Of a DNA stretch of 64,000 nucleotides, positions 1 to 11,300 are shown in pieces. The DNA comes from Bacteroides finegoldii DSM 17565 (GTDB taxonomy: Bacteria > Bacteroidota > Bacteroidia > Bacteroidales > Bacteroidaceae): contig NZ_GG688320.1 of assembly GCF_000156195.1 (NCBI RefSeq), forward strand, positions 124,001-188,000. Reading direction: 5' to 3'. The position numbers and the translations under genes are program-made. The notes under the pieces are model-generated. The model made no database searches. It was given only the letters and a program-made list of their open reading frames with translations, and had not been told where the DNA came from. Within the stretch, counting starts at the first letter, position 1, and each line of letters starts with the position of its first letter.

Positions 1-61
1 TAGCTACTAAGTCATTAGAAGCGTAAAAGAAACTTTATTGATTATTTGTATCATAAGCCAA

Positions 62-607
62 TTAAATTAGCACAACGGTTGTCAATTTACTACTGGTTTT
101 ATAATTGCCAATCAAGTCACCTCGAAAAACTTTTTCAGCCTCCAGTCTTTCACCTTTCTCAATCTTATAAATATGGAGGATGTCATTGGGGTTAAGGCTG
201 CTGTTTGCAGCTTTAATTACCAGCAATGCCTTTTTCTCTTCATGCTCGACTACTTTAAATCTGACAGCTCGATCCATGTACTTTACAAGCACCTCGGAGT
301 CCAAATCTAATTCTTGGACGTACACTGCTGAATCCTGGAATCCCCAAATACTATCTACGGAACGAGCCAAAAGGTAATCATCCCATGTCGAGAAACCCAA
401 GTATAAGGCTATGGTATTAAGTGTATAAGAGTTGGTACGATGGTCGTCATCGATATAACCCATTAATCGTTTGAGAGTAGTTACACCGATGGAACGCTGC
501 GTTACGTCCAATATCAACTTGGCCAGCATATCAAAATCCTTTGCCTGATCAAAGAGCAAGCCAGACTTTTCTTTGAGGTCGCCAATTACTATATTGCTTA
601 ATATCAT
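62..607 (-). CDS. Small HTH-like protein at the end of the defence operon
   Basis: 181-residue protein, not recognised as a named family. Its first ~80 residues resemble a small helical domain common in Bacteroidetes regulators: segments such as TTLKRLMGYIDDDH and TLNTIALYLGFSTWDDY follow the pattern of a 'resistance to one helix-turn-helix, then SxWDDF' module. Residues ~90-181 are mostly beta-strand and contain a PNDILHIYKIEKGERL segment. The start codon overlaps the PP2C stop by one base (TAATG), so the two are translationally coupled. By position it is the last gene of the defence operon and may be a regulator or sensor working with the phosphatase; that role is inference. No signal peptide or membrane segment is visible. 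Confidence 0.7.
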   Translation of the reverse strand: MILSNIVIGDLKEKSGLLFDQAKDFDMLAKLILDVTQRSIGVTTLKRLMGYIDDDHRTNSYTLNTIALYLGFSTWDDYLLARSVDSIWGFQDSAVYVQELDLDSEVLVKYMDRAVRFKVVEHEEKKALLVIKAANSSLNPNDILHIYKIEKGERLEAEKVFRGDLIGNYKTSSKLTTVVLI

Positions 608-1296
608 TATACCGTTACTTTTATGAATGAATAATTATCATCCATGTCGGGAGCCATATCATCCAAACACTTCAGATTTATCTTGTCACATGAAGCTGCG
701 TATTCTTCAACAGGGAGCTGCTTATAAAATCCATCAGAACATAAAAGAAACGTATCTCCTTTCGCAACAGATAGGACTTCAATAGGAATCTCTTCCTTGA
801 TTTCATCACCCATAATGGCACGAGTTACAATCGCCGCATACTTCTCATAAATAGAAGAAGTAATGGCCATTTTGTTTGAGAGTTGCTGGACAATAGAATG
901 GTCTATTGTCCAGAATTCCATTTTGCTCTTGCTAAATTTATACACTCTACTATCACCAAGCCATGTAATATATGCATAGGCACCTTTAATCAATAGCACC
1001 GCAATGACAGTTCCCATTCTTTTACCACTAATTTCCATCCGTTTAATCATAAGGGCATCATTAGCAAACACAATTGAGTCCCTCAAAAGATTCTCAGGCG
1101 TATAATTGGTGGTATTCTTCTCCACATACTCCACAATACTTTCAGCCACAGTTTGAGAGGCTATCTCACCATGTGAGTAGCCCCCCATACCGTCAGCTAA
1201 TACAAATATTGCAGAGTCTGCAGACAGTGAACGATGGATTACATAATCCTGGTTCACTGTTCTACTTCCTCTATTTGAATATTTTATTATGTTCAT
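607..1296 (-). CDS. PP2C-family serine/threonine phosphatase
   Basis: 229-residue PPM/PP2C phosphatase, a metal-dependent enzyme that removes phosphate from Ser/Thr. The motifs appear in the expected order: NQDYVI near residue 15, ADGMGGYSHGE at ~34, MGTVIAV at ~93, GDSRVYKF at ~113, DHSIVQQL, LLCSDGFYKQL at ~182 and a terminal DDNYSF. The metal-binding aspartates are present, so it should be active. Length fits a stand-alone bacterial PP2C of the Stp/PrpC type. It starts two bases after the stop of the HerA-type ATPase gene and overlaps the next gene by one base. The obvious partner is the kinase at 8398-12540 in the same operon; pairing a kinase and phosphatase would give reversible control of the defence complex (inference). 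Confidence 0.93.
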   Translation of the reverse strand: MNIIKYSNRGSRTVNQDYVIHRSLSADSAIFVLADGMGGYSHGEIASQTVAESIVEYVEKNTTNYTPENLLRDSIVFANDALMIKRMEISGKRMGTVIAVLLIKGAYAYITWLGDSRVYKFSKSKMEFWTIDHSIVQQLSNKMAITSSIYEKYAAIVTRAIMGDEIKEEIPIEVLSVAKGDTFLLCSDGFYKQLPVEEYAASCDKINLKCLDDMAPDMDDNYSFIKVTV

Positions 1297-1298
1297 TC

Positions 1299-4200
1299 TT
1301 ATTTTACAGCTTGTATAGTATCTCCACCGTGTTTGGTGACACGAGGACGAATGCTAATCTTTATCGGACGCTGAGTAATCGCTTTATCAGTCGCTTTGTT
1401 AGCCCATAGGTAGGCTTCACCTGAACCCAATGCTGCCATTTCTGTAGCTGTTAGCGTTTGAAGGGGTGTTATCGCCTTTTGGACATGCTTCACCCATGCG
1501 GGTGAACTAAAGCGGTGCATCACTACCATCGAACTAAGTTCGATGATTTCAGTAGGCAAACTCATTGGATCCTGACTGGCAATCATGATTGAAACGCCCT
1601 TATGACGCATTTCACGAATTGCCGTAGTGATAGAATCTACTAAATCCTTGTTGTTCATGTATTTATGAGCTTCATCAAATACGATGAACTTGTTGAATGC
1701 CTTACCATCCACAGTCATCACACTTGAGAATATATTGAGCATGACAACAAATAGGCCTAATGCTTCTTCTTTTTCGATAAACTCATCACGCAAGTCAACG
1801 ATGATAAGTCTACCCGGGCGAAGGTACTGCTGCAGCTTACAACCATCAGTAATATACTCCTCTGCAAAATCCAATTTGGTATTGGCCAATGCTCTTTGAG
1901 AAGTAGAGAGGTGGTCACTATTAGCAACGCCAAAACGTATGTTGGCCAGCGACATATTTTGACGACAAGCCTTCATAATCTGTTTCAGTTCTTTGATATA
2001 AGCAGAATCATTACCCATTGCAGCTAAGAGGAATAACCAGTCACGAACCGATAATTCGCCTGAATCAAAGCCAATTGAATGAACTTCCAAATCAGGATAT
2101 TGAGCTTTGCGCAATTCGACCTGAGCTTCAGGTGCAAGAAGTACCACATCTTTTACAGAATTTGGCTCAGCACCGTATTCAGCTTTCAGCTTAGCCAGCT
2201 GTCCTGCTTCATCATTAGGATAGACCATTGATGTGAACTCAGGCGCATAATCCATACTTTCACTGAAATGGAATATCACACCTGCCATGGATGCTGGTAA
2301 CTTGTTTACGTTGGAGAACTGTTTAAGTACCATTTCTATTACCGAACCAATCGTATAGCTCTTTCCTGCGCCTTGAACGCCAAAAAGGCTGATGGTATTA
2401 CACTCATTGAGGTCCATACCAATAACACGGCCATTTGATACCATCTTGCCCAGTACCCCAAATTGGGGAGATTCGCCATTCTTACCAATGATAACATCCA
2501 CTACAGGTTCTTTGTAGTTTGGATCAGACTCATGAATGACGACTTCTTCGTCATGAGATGGGTGTGACGGTATATCTTCTGCAGGAGTATCTATCACAGG
2601 CACATCTTCTTCCGGCTTTTCTTCCTTAGTCGGTTCCATTTTTGAAGGCTGCTCATCCACTTCTGGAGTAACTGCAGGAGCCGTTTGAGGTTGCTCTACT
2701 TCCTCACTGGGCTTATCGAAGACTACAGAATCATTATGATTCTTTTCCTCCGATTCTGCTGATTCAGTTGGAGTGTTTTTCACCTTTTTAGGCACAATAA
2801 CTTCATAGTCTGAATTATCAGTCGGAGTAACAACTATTACAGGCTTAACTGGCGGTTCTTGAGCTGGGCTAGTTTGTTCTGCAGGAACGAAAGTAGGTTC
2901 AAAAAAGTTCACGAACTCATTATCCTGAGCTTCCAACACCTGTGTTTTCAAGTTACTATTCTCATCAAGAATTTGCTCGATAACAGGATTGCCCATCGTA
3001 TAAATCACCGCATCACCATAGAAATCCTTCTTTTGGCGCTCAGCCTGCATAAAGTCGAAGATTACACCAAGACGCTTAAATCGAATAGTATAGCCTTCGG
3101 AGAGCTTACTCAAGAACACCTTGTACTCATGAGCCTTGTCCGGGTTGAGTTGCCCATATCTCAGTGAACGGTTAATATAAAACTCCAAGAGAGACTTCAA
3201 CTCAAGCACTTTTAGCTCTCGATCAAGTCTATCATTGCCATCCACTGCTATCTCAAAGTGAGAACGCAGGGCGAAGATGGTATTCTCAATCTGATTTACA
3301 ATTTTTTGGTGAAGTTCGTCTGCTTGGTAATAAGCATTTCTGCATTTAATCTCAACCACATTGAAAAGGATTTCCTTGCGATTGGTATCGATCTTAACCA
3401 CCAAGTTATCGGCTCGTTCCTGCTTATCGCTATCCAAATCGACAAAGAGTTCCTTATGAAGGTCAATAGGAATCATGAAGGATTCTGTTGTGATGCCCTT
3501 CTTCTCCAAGAAACGCTTCGTTAACGTGGTACCAATCACCTCAAAGCCTTTTCTCGACGTAGTATTCACCTGCATGATGAGTGAACTACTAACTGAACGA
3601 ACATCCTCAAGAATCTGCTTGAAATTCTTCTTATCCTCAATATTGATGCCATACTGCTTGAACAGAGGAACCATCAGTGCTGCGATTTCACTCGTCGGTT
3701 TCGTCGTCAAGTAAGATGAGATACCTGTAGCCTCGTCATTAGGCACATAATCCAACAGATATGGAACATCCGAATCGCCAAGACATGGAAGGTCATAGAA
3801 CTCTGGTCCCATATTTTTGTCAAACGTAACTACCCAGTCACTGCTATCATGAATGAATGACAAGAGCATCATGTCATTCTCCTTCAATCGCAACGTCGTG
3901 GCTGGCACAGACTCTTCAATGGTTGAAGACAACATCTTACCAATCACTTCCTGCAAGCGAGCAAACAAGCTAACTTCAAGGTTGGCAGATTCTGAAACAG
4001 GATTAGGCAAGCTCTTATTAGAATAGTATCTATTCCATACAAAGGTTTTACCCACAGGTTTTGCTTCTACAATATCTCTGCAGATAGTGCCATTCAAGAA
4101 AAAAGAACGGCTTAGTTCGCTTGGACGAGCAGGCTCCGTGTTTACCACAAATGGATTCACCAAGAAAGAAAGATGAGCCTGATAGTTATCATGCTTGTTG

Positions 4201-6836
4201 ATAAAATCGCTCGTCTTATTCAAGGAGAAGCGAAGTTTAGGGAACAAGCGATTAGCAGAAGCTTGTGAGAAAACTTCCGCATCGTTTGCAACTGCAGATT
4301 CTGGGTCGAGCAAATCCTTGAATGCTTCACCGGATTGCAGCATATTCTCATCGGTAAACAGTCTGATTTCATAAGTCAATTCATGACCGATACCAATCTT
4401 CTCCAGTCTAACCAACGCCTCTGCGAACGTAGCCGCATCACCTGCATTAAACAGGTTAATAACCAACTTATCAGTATAAGGATGAGAAACGCTGTAATTG
4501 AAAAGATGGCGTACCACCAAATCTAAGTTCACATCGCTATCAATACGCTTTTCTCTTTCTACATTCAGCAACATCGAAACGTATGATTTCAACTGGCGAC
4601 TGCCTGAAGAGAATGCCTCCTCCGACTGCGTAGGTTGTGCATAAGCACCCCAACCAAAGGTAAGTTCACCAATGTACTGATATGCTTCCTTTAGAGGGTC
4701 ATCACTAAGCACTATCGGAGCCACGTTCATTGGAATTTGCCCTTGGAAAAGCTTATCCAGTTTACGATACCAAGCCTTTCTGTACTTAGGTACTTCAATA
4801 GTACGGTCTTCCCAATCTTGATAAAGTTCGTACAGATTCACCATCCAAGCTAAACGCAATGGATGTAAAGGGCTTACCAACTTAATTTGGTTTTTGCTGC
4901 CGTCAGGCATTTCTACGGATAATAGAACCGTATCAATGTTCTGCAGCTTAACCACATCGTCTGTATTTAAATCCTTATCCAATTCCTCTCTGAGCCAAGT
5001 ATTGTACTCAGAAAGATAGGCTTTAATCAGGCCCAAATTGGTTGTGAAGTCCAAAGTGCTTGTTAAGCCACTTTCGTCTTCTGCCGATTCTCGAATGATA
5101 GCAAAGAGGTCTTCTCTTAAAGCAATTAATTCATTGGGAATATTGACATCTGAGGCAGGCACAAACAGCGGTTCACGAATAGCCGTATCGTTCGGATTCA
5201 TCAAGTAAGCATCTGTTGGGTTTCCGCCTAACAGTGCCTCGACATGACCAAACTCATTGGCATTCTTCAAGAAAGTAGATTCCAACTGAATTAACTTCTT
5301 CGACAGCTGTATTTGATAGGCATAAGCAGCGCCAAAATCAAAGTGATAAGTGTTGTTCAAGTTGCCATCCACCCACAGATTACGATCAACACCATCTGTA
5401 GGAATATCCAAATCCTCATTCTTTGCCAAATGGGCCGAACGATAAAGAATAATAGCTTGTGTAAAGCTATTTACCTTAGCTCGTTTATCAATTTGACCTT
5501 CGGGCACATCACCATCGTTTACAATGGTGAATACTGCAGATTCGTTACAATATGCCACGTGGTGTTCCAAACGATATTGTTCCATTTGGAGGTTCGGGTT
5601 CTTTTCCTTTGCCTCCTCCCAAGCAGCTTGTACCATGTCTTCTTTGAACTCTTTCTTCTGTTCGAGTACAATGCCGTTCTCATCAAGCGCACGAACACGC
5701 AGCAAGTAATCACCTTCATCAAACATGCCATCTGCAATGTTCACAGACATCTTACGTGACGCACGTTTGTTCGTGCCAACTTTGGCTTTCTTTATAACAC
5801 CAACTTCTGAAAAATCGCTGATGTCAACCAGTGCTATTTCAAAAGAAACAATCGCAGGATTGTCCTTTGGTGCAGGGTCAGTAGTAATGGTAAAAGATAC
5901 CTTCGACTTCTTCTCAGTAATGATGTTTAATACAAAATTGCCTTCATCGTCTCTAACCAATTCTTTCTTTGAATCCTTACCCGTGTTCAAGTCAACCATC
6001 ACCTTCACTGGGCCAGAAGATCCAGTTTCAAGCCATGGAATATTGGCATAGTTGAACTCTGGATGATTGCGCAGAATAGATTCAAACAAAGAATTTGCGT
6101 CTTCTACAGAATCATCAGAAGTAAGGAAGCTCATAAGGGCACGTTGAATAGTTCCTCTCTCGATAGGAAGAGAAGAAATGCGATCAGCAGCGGTCAAAGA
6201 AAAATCAGAGATAATAACTGAAGCCTTTTCTTTGTTCAGCATGAAACGTCTGCGCACAGCATTCTCATCCTTGAGAAGCGCCATGTCAGGCCACATGTCA
6301 AACACAAATAAGCCATTACCCCATGCTTCATCTGAGAACTGGTTTAGCTCCAAATAAAGTATGTACGAAATGACATCATTCTTGTAGGCATGAACCTCGT
6401 CTCTAAGCAGTTCAAATATCTGTGCCCAGCTATATTTCTTTTCCTCAGGAATCTCGTCAATCAGCTTGCGAATGAAGGAGTCCTGTAGGTCTGATGCTGA
6501 CAAATTTTGGAACGTAGCGTCACCATAAGAGTCTTCTGCTGACGTTCTGCTATTGGTCGGTACCAAGATGAGCACAGCCTTTGTGGGGTCATTTCTCAAT
6601 TCAATAAGCTTGGTTGCATGGATAAACTCCTCTCCCTTTTTTTCTTCAGAGAGAATGAACACCGACAAATCCTTATTGATGGGGCGCAACAAAGGAAGCA
6701 GAACACGAAGTTCTTTCAGCGCGAGGCCTGTAATCTTCATACAATGCCCCGGACGAACTTGCTTCAACTTTGGTGCATACGTTTCAACAACATGTTGTAT
6801 AAAACGCTCGTAATACAGAGTTCTTATTTCTTCCAT
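1299..6836 (-). CDS. Giant DptH-like protein: PD-(D/E)xK-like nuclease motif plus HerA-type ATPase
   Basis: 1845-residue cytoplasmic protein. The C-terminal ~400 residues are a HerA/FtsK-like ATPase: Walker A GVQGAGKSYTIG near residue 1487, a Walker B-like LIIVDLRDE near 1680 and FIVFDEAHKYM near 1720, followed by SIMIASQDP, a sensor-like strand. Around residues 1140-1165 a D-x(n)-ExK arrangement (ADNLVVKID then NVVEIKCR) fits a PD-(D/E)xK nuclease core. A Pro/Glu-rich linker (~1360-1445) separates the two. The N-terminal ~1000 residues have no motif I recognise. Overall size and layout recall DptH, the HerA-type component of phosphorothioate-dependent restriction, and the large ATPase of MADS-like systems. 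It is probably the DNA-translocating or cleaving effector. It starts 3 bases after the upstream gene and ends 2 bases before the PP2C gene. Nuclease assignment is by motif only. Confidence 0.82.
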   Translation of the reverse strand: MEEIRTLYYERFIQHVVETYAPKLKQVRPGHCMKITGLALKELRVLLPLLRPINKDLSVFILSEEKKGEEFIHATKLIELRNDPTKAVLILVPTNSRTSAEDSYGDATFQNLSASDLQDSFIRKLIDEIPEEKKYSWAQIFELLRDEVHAYKNDVISYILYLELNQFSDEAWGNGLFVFDMWPDMALLKDENAVRRRFMLNKEKASVIISDFSLTAADRISSLPIERGTIQRALMSFLTSDDSVEDANSLFESILRNHPEFNYANIPWLETGSSGPVKVMVDLNTGKDSKKELVRDDEGNFVLNIITEKKSKVSFTITTDPAPKDNPAIVSFEIALVDISDFSEVGVIKKAKVGTNKRASRKMSVNIADGMFDEGDYLLRVRALDENGIVLEQKKEFKEDMVQAAWEEAKEKNPNLQMEQYRLEHHVAYCNESAVFTIVNDGDVPEGQIDKRAKVNSFTQAIILYRSAHLAKNEDLDIPTDGVDRNLWVDGNLNNTYHFDFGAAYAYQIQLSKKLIQLESTFLKNANEFGHVEALLGGNPTDAYLMNPNDTAIREPLFVPASDVNIPNELIALREDLFAIIRESAEDESGLTSTLDFTTNLGLIKAYLSEYNTWLREELDKDLNTDDVVKLQNIDTVLLSVEMPDGSKNQIKLVSPLHPLRLAWMVNLYELYQDWEDRTIEVPKYRKAWYRKLDKLFQGQIPMNVAPIVLSDDPLKEAYQYIGELTFGWGAYAQPTQSEEAFSSGSRQLKSYVSMLLNVEREKRIDSDVNLDLVVRHLFNYSVSHPYTDKLVINLFNAGDAATFAEALVRLEKIGIGHELTYEIRLFTDENMLQSGEAFKDLLDPESAVANDAEVFSQASANRLFPKLRFSLNKTSDFINKHDNYQAHLSFLVNPFVVNTEPARPSELSRSFFLNGTICRDIVEAKPVGKTFVWNRYYSNKSLPNPVSESANLEVSLFARLQEVIGKMLSSTIEESVPATTLRLKENDMMLLSFIHDSSDWVVTFDKNMGPEFYDLPCLGDSDVPYLLDYVPNDEATGISSYLTTKPTSEIAALMVPLFKQYGINIEDKKNFKQILEDVRSVSSSLIMQVNTTSRKGFEVIGTTLTKRFLEKKGITTESFMIPIDLHKELFVDLDSDKQERADNLVVKIDTNRKEILFNVVEIKCRNAYYQADELHQKIVNQIENTIFALRSHFEIAVDGNDRLDRELKVLELKSLLEFYINRSLRYGQLNPDKAHEYKVFLSKLSEGYTIRFKRLGVIFDFMQAERQKKDFYGDAVIYTMGNPVIEQILDENSNLKTQVLEAQDNEFVNFFEPTFVPAEQTSPAQEPPVKPVIVVTPTDNSDYEVIVPKKVKNTPTESAESEEKNHNDSVVFDKPSEEVEQPQTAPAVTPEVDEQPSKMEPTKEEKPEEDVPVIDTPAEDIPSHPSHDEEVVIHESDPNYKEPVVDVIIGKNGESPQFGVLGKMVSNGRVIGMDLNECNTISLFGVQGAGKSYTIGSVIEMVLKQFSNVNKLPASMAGVIFHFSESMDYAPEFTSMVYPNDEAGQLAKLKAEYGAEPNSVKDVVLLAPEAQVELRKAQYPDLEVHSIGFDSGELSVRDWLFLLAAMGNDSAYIKELKQIMKACRQNMSLANIRFGVANSDHLSTSQRALANTKLDFAEEYITDGCKLQQYLRPGRLIIVDLRDEFIEKEEALGLFVVMLNIFSSVMTVDGKAFNKFIVFDEAHKYMNNKDLVDSITTAIREMRHKGVSIMIASQDPMSLPTEIIELSSMVVMHRFSSPAWVKHVQKAITPLQTLTATEMAALGSGEAYLWANKATDKAITQRPIKISIRPRVTKHGGDTIQAVK

Positions 6837-6839
6837 CGT

Positions 6840-8396
6840 TTACATTTTATAGCGTGGGCGAATCTTCTGCAGGATGCAAGCGTCACTCATATCGGTGTAG
6901 AAACCAATCTGACGAAGTTTATCCTTAAAAGCTTCTACATTAGTACGGAATGCTTCATTCATTTCCACATCCGCATTGGCAAAACGTTTCTCGTTTACAC
7001 CATTGATGATTAAGCCATACCGGTCACGAATTTCACTAATTAATTCGTCAATCGATAAAGAACGAGTTTCGTAACCGCCAGTAGGCTTTTCCTTTAACAC
7101 AAGGAGTTGCACCAACGTTTCTAAGAGCTTCGAGCCGAGTGCGCCACGTCGTGGATGGCGGCGTGAGCGACTATCAGCCAAAAGCATAGATGAAGAGTTC
7201 TTCATTGCCACAGCATCAAGAAACTCGTGTAAGTAGCGATACTGATAGTTACCCAAGTTTGATTTTTCTAATACATGAACCAACATATCGAAGTAGTCAT
7301 CTTCAGGAAACAGCTCAAGCATTTCTCTAAAGTCCTCTTTATCAAACTCTTTCTCATCAGAGTTGGGAAGATCCTTCCGGATTCCATTCAAAACGGATTC
7401 ATAGAAACCATCTGACTTGTTATTATCTTCTTTCAGTATTCTCAGCGCTTCGTCAATAGAGCATGGTTTTCTGTCTTGAATGATGTCGGCCATATAGGTA
7501 GAACGAATGTACTTGCCAATGCCATTTTGCATTCTTTCCACATCTTTACAAGCATATGCAGAAACAATGCTATCTAAGTCATCAGTCACATCTACGAGCA
7601 TCGACCAATCGTCTTCCACTTGACGTGAACCAGCATCCACCATTTTTGGTAGCAGGTAAATCAGTTTCATTGCATATAAAGCCAAATGGAAACCGCAAAG
7701 TATTCTCAGATAGTCAATGAATACAGCTCTAGGAAGCTTGTCTTTATAGAGAAGCAACCGACGAATATCGTCATTAAACAAGGTTGCCTGTTCACGGAGG
7801 AACGGCTGCGGAATGGCTTCTGCCACCTTATTTAATGTCTTACGTTCACGCAATGGTTTGGTGATATACAGAATACCTGTAGTATCTACATCCAAATCCT
7901 CACTTGAAACGATTTCTCCTGTCTGCTTATCCCAGCCCTTACTAAGGTAGCGCACCAATCCATGCATTACTTCCGGATTGCTTCGCAGCATCAGATAAAG
8001 TTGGTCTGACGCACGATAGTCACGACAAAATTTGCTGTTCTGAACACGGAAACTTAGCAAATGCAGAGGCTTTAGTGTTGATACATGCTCTTTTACTACG
8101 TTACCACGATTCACCAACTCCAACAACGAACTGCGAAGCCAATCTTCCACGCCATCAGGGTTGTCGCTTACGCCATGCATTACACCTTGGCTTTCCAAGG
8201 TCGCCACGTTCTCTTTTAGAATGTCAATAGTATATTCTTTACGGAAAGCCATTGATACTGGAGCACCGTCAGCATACATCTTGATAAAAAGATTGGTCAG
8301 CACACGGTCCAGCTTTACCGACTTAACATCGACATAGAATATTTCCTTATTCAGGAAGGCTTGTACACCTGTTCCTTTCTTTAGTTTTAATATCAT
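6840..8396 (-). CDS. Unknown defence-operon protein, DptG-like by position
   Basis: 518-residue soluble protein with no motif I can name. It is helix-rich with a charged middle part (EEFDKEDFREMLELFPEDDYFD-like acidic stretch) and a basic SRSRRHPRRGALGSKLLE segment near residue 415. The ATG at 8396 follows the kinase stop codon by one base; a longer reading to 8420 would need a TTG start inside the kinase gene, so ATG is preferred. It sits between a DptF-like NTPase fusion and a DptH-like ATPase, the place DptG occupies in dptFGH clusters; homology to DptG is inferred from position only. It probably bridges the other two proteins in one complex. Confidence 0.75.
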   Translation of the reverse strand: MILKLKKGTGVQAFLNKEIFYVDVKSVKLDRVLTNLFIKMYADGAPVSMAFRKEYTIDILKENVATLESQGVMHGVSDNPDGVEDWLRSSLLELVNRGNVVKEHVSTLKPLHLLSFRVQNSKFCRDYRASDQLYLMLRSNPEVMHGLVRYLSKGWDKQTGEIVSSEDLDVDTTGILYITKPLRERKTLNKVAEAIPQPFLREQATLFNDDIRRLLLYKDKLPRAVFIDYLRILCGFHLALYAMKLIYLLPKMVDAGSRQVEDDWSMLVDVTDDLDSIVSAYACKDVERMQNGIGKYIRSTYMADIIQDRKPCSIDEALRILKEDNNKSDGFYESVLNGIRKDLPNSDEKEFDKEDFREMLELFPEDDYFDMLVHVLEKSNLGNYQYRYLHEFLDAVAMKNSSSMLLADSRSRRHPRRGALGSKLLETLVQLLVLKEKPTGGYETRSLSIDELISEIRDRYGLIINGVNEKRFANADVEMNEAFRTNVEAFKDKLRQIGFYTDMSDACILQKIRPRYKM

Positions 8397-8397
8397 A

Positions 8398-11300
8398 TCA
8401 TTGCACGTTAAGAGGTTCAATTACTATATGCTTTTGACCGTCCAATCGTATAGCAGTGAACTTGCGATTATTCTTTGTCACAAGTATCTCTGAATACGTT
8501 TTTGCCTCCAGCAAATTCTTAAATATCTGAAGCTCGATGAAGCGTCCACGCAAGTCATTCACAGAAGGACTAAAGCCTGCGTGAATGTATTCCAGCATTT
8601 CATACAAGTCAAGACTTACCGTCAGTTGGATAAATTTATCCTTTTTATGGCGGAATATCAAGCTGTCGCTTTCATACTCGATGTACTTTGTCAAGTGTTC
8701 AGTCTTATTCACATAAAGCTCGAACTCATCCAAAGAGAAACGACGGTAGCTCTTTGAAATGGGGTCTGCCACATTTGAACTTGCCAAAAGAAGATAACCC
8801 TTAGTTAGCATTTCATTAGAACAGCCCTCACTGGCAGAAATTGCACTCGCAAGGTCTTGCATAGTCTTGGCCAATTCCTTAGGATCTTCAAGGCGCAACT
8901 GCTTTTCAAAAGCACTGGCATATCGATAAGGTAATCTTCTTCTGAAATCAATGGCTCCTTCAAAATACTGATGACGCACGAACGACTTATGTCGGCTTGT
9001 TACAGCCATACGAACATCGTCGGACTTCACTTCGTATGCAGGAATAATTTGATTGCAATCATTGAAGTCCTTCAGCAAAGAGCGCGTACGATCGCTGAAG
9101 ATGATGTAGTCGTTCGGACGTTTCGTGCGATAGTACAAATCACGGTCGAATGCAGGCAAAGCCACACCCGCAACGTCTGTTTCACGAAGTAACTTTACCA
9201 AACGGTCGTTTGATTCCAGTGTCGGCAGTTCGAAGTATTCTACCTTGTTGGGGTCCGGGTATGTAACAGGCGCTGTCAGGTTGAAATAGTAATATTGCCA
9301 ATAGTACTCAGGTACATTGTCAGCATTTACCAATTCAATCAGTGCCTTTACTTCCTCACACGAATAGTCGCGGGTCAACATCCACGCAATCATCGAGCGC
9401 AAGTCGCGCATGGTGATATGGAGTTCACGCTTATAAACGATGGTGCGCACCAACCATTCCAAACGGTTGATGACCTCATCACCAGCGCTGGTATCTTGGA
9501 AGGTGTCCACATTGTATTTGATAAAGCAACGGTCGGCCACAGGACAGTTTTGACACTTACCCCACAATTCATGGCGTGTCAACTTCTTCATTTGTTGAGC
9601 CAACAGGCTTGGCATCTTTGTCTCAGCATCACGTGCAGTTACAGAGCGAAGGTTCAGGTTTATCACCATCAAACCAGGTAATAATTCAGCATGACCTTCC
9701 TTGTAAAAATACTCCTCAATGTTGTCCTGCAGCACACGCAATTCGGGACGCATCGATAAGAAGTCGACCAAACGACCTTCGTTGATGGCAATCACACGTC
9801 CTTCATGAGCCTGCGTATAATCATTCAGACCATAGAATGGAGAAAGGAACTCAACCAATACATCATCATTTGCCTTGTCGTCTTCATCCTGTGAGCCATC
9901 ATAATTCGACTCAAATCGAACGCCAGAGATATAGAATTGGGAACCATTGTTCGTGTCAAATTGCTGCTTATCCACGCCCTTATCTTCTATGCGATGAATA
10001 AAGGCAGTCTTACCATCACCTGCATTACCAGTAATGATAATCAATTTGTACTTCAAAGCTTCAATATCGGCAATTAACTCTCTGTCCAAGCGAGTTTCAG
10101 AGTAAGTTAACGTATCAAATTCATGTTGAGCTACGCCAGCACGTGTACCTCCATTGCCATGGCGACTTTGGCTATATAGTGAGTTGATGTAGTCCACAGG
10201 ATTCCCAACATCTTCTCCATTGTGGGTGATAGAAATTACAGATGAATCCTTTTGCATACCATCCAAACCGATAGCGTTCAGTGCATCCAGCATCTCTTGT
10301 GCTGTCTTGAAACGCTTATTCTTATCGGTAATGATAGACTTCATCACAAAGTCAGCCATCTCATTGGATAGTTTATCATTATAGTTGCGAATATCAGTAG
10401 GCAACTTGTGAATGTTTGGACGCAAGTTACCACCAGGCCATGGATAAGCATGGGCGAGCAGTTCGTAAAGCGTGATACCGAGCGCGAAGGTATCGGCAGA
10501 GCAATCCCAGTCAATCTTATTACCTGAAACTATAAGGTCTGGAGCCATATAAGGGAAGGTTCCTCCAAACGACTTATCATCCGTCGTAGCCGAAATATTG
10601 AAATCAATCAACTTGTACAGCTGGCGCTTGTGCCACATAATGTTGCTGGGCTTGATGTCGCGGTGGTACACAGGAGGCTCTTTGCTTTGCATATAGACCA
10701 AAGCACTAAGAATCTGTGTCGCCATCTTGAAAATTTCATCAGCTGGAAGGCGCAAATCACCCTTTGTGTATTCTTGAAGGTTTTCGCCATCAAGCAATTC
10801 CATCAAAGTAAAGAACAAACCACCGGGAACGGTTCTGTCGTTATGCTTGAACTCTACAATATTGGGATGATGTAATTCTTTGAGTGCATTAAACTCATTG
10901 ATGGCATTATCAATAGAGGCATCCTTCTCGAATATCTTGATGGCTAAGAACTGCTTCTGCATATCGTGCCACACTTTGAAAACACGTCCAAAACCACCTC
11001 GGCCCAATATTTCATGAAGCGTCATGCTTGGAGAAACCTTCATACCAGGCTTCATATCCTTCAAGTATAGTGTCTTCTCTGCGTGCTCAGGCGAAGTAGT
11101 ATGAGAATTAGCAATCGTTTTATGCACCTCTTCATCAATCGCAGCATTGAGGAAGTCAAGCACTTCTTCTGCTGTTTGCCAACGCTTGTCCGCATCAACC
11201 ACCATTGTCTTCTGCACAAATTCATCCATCCATGCAGGTAGCTCTTTCAGCACATGGCTGGGTAGATGGTCTTCAGGAAGTTCACCGCCCAAAGCCGTTA

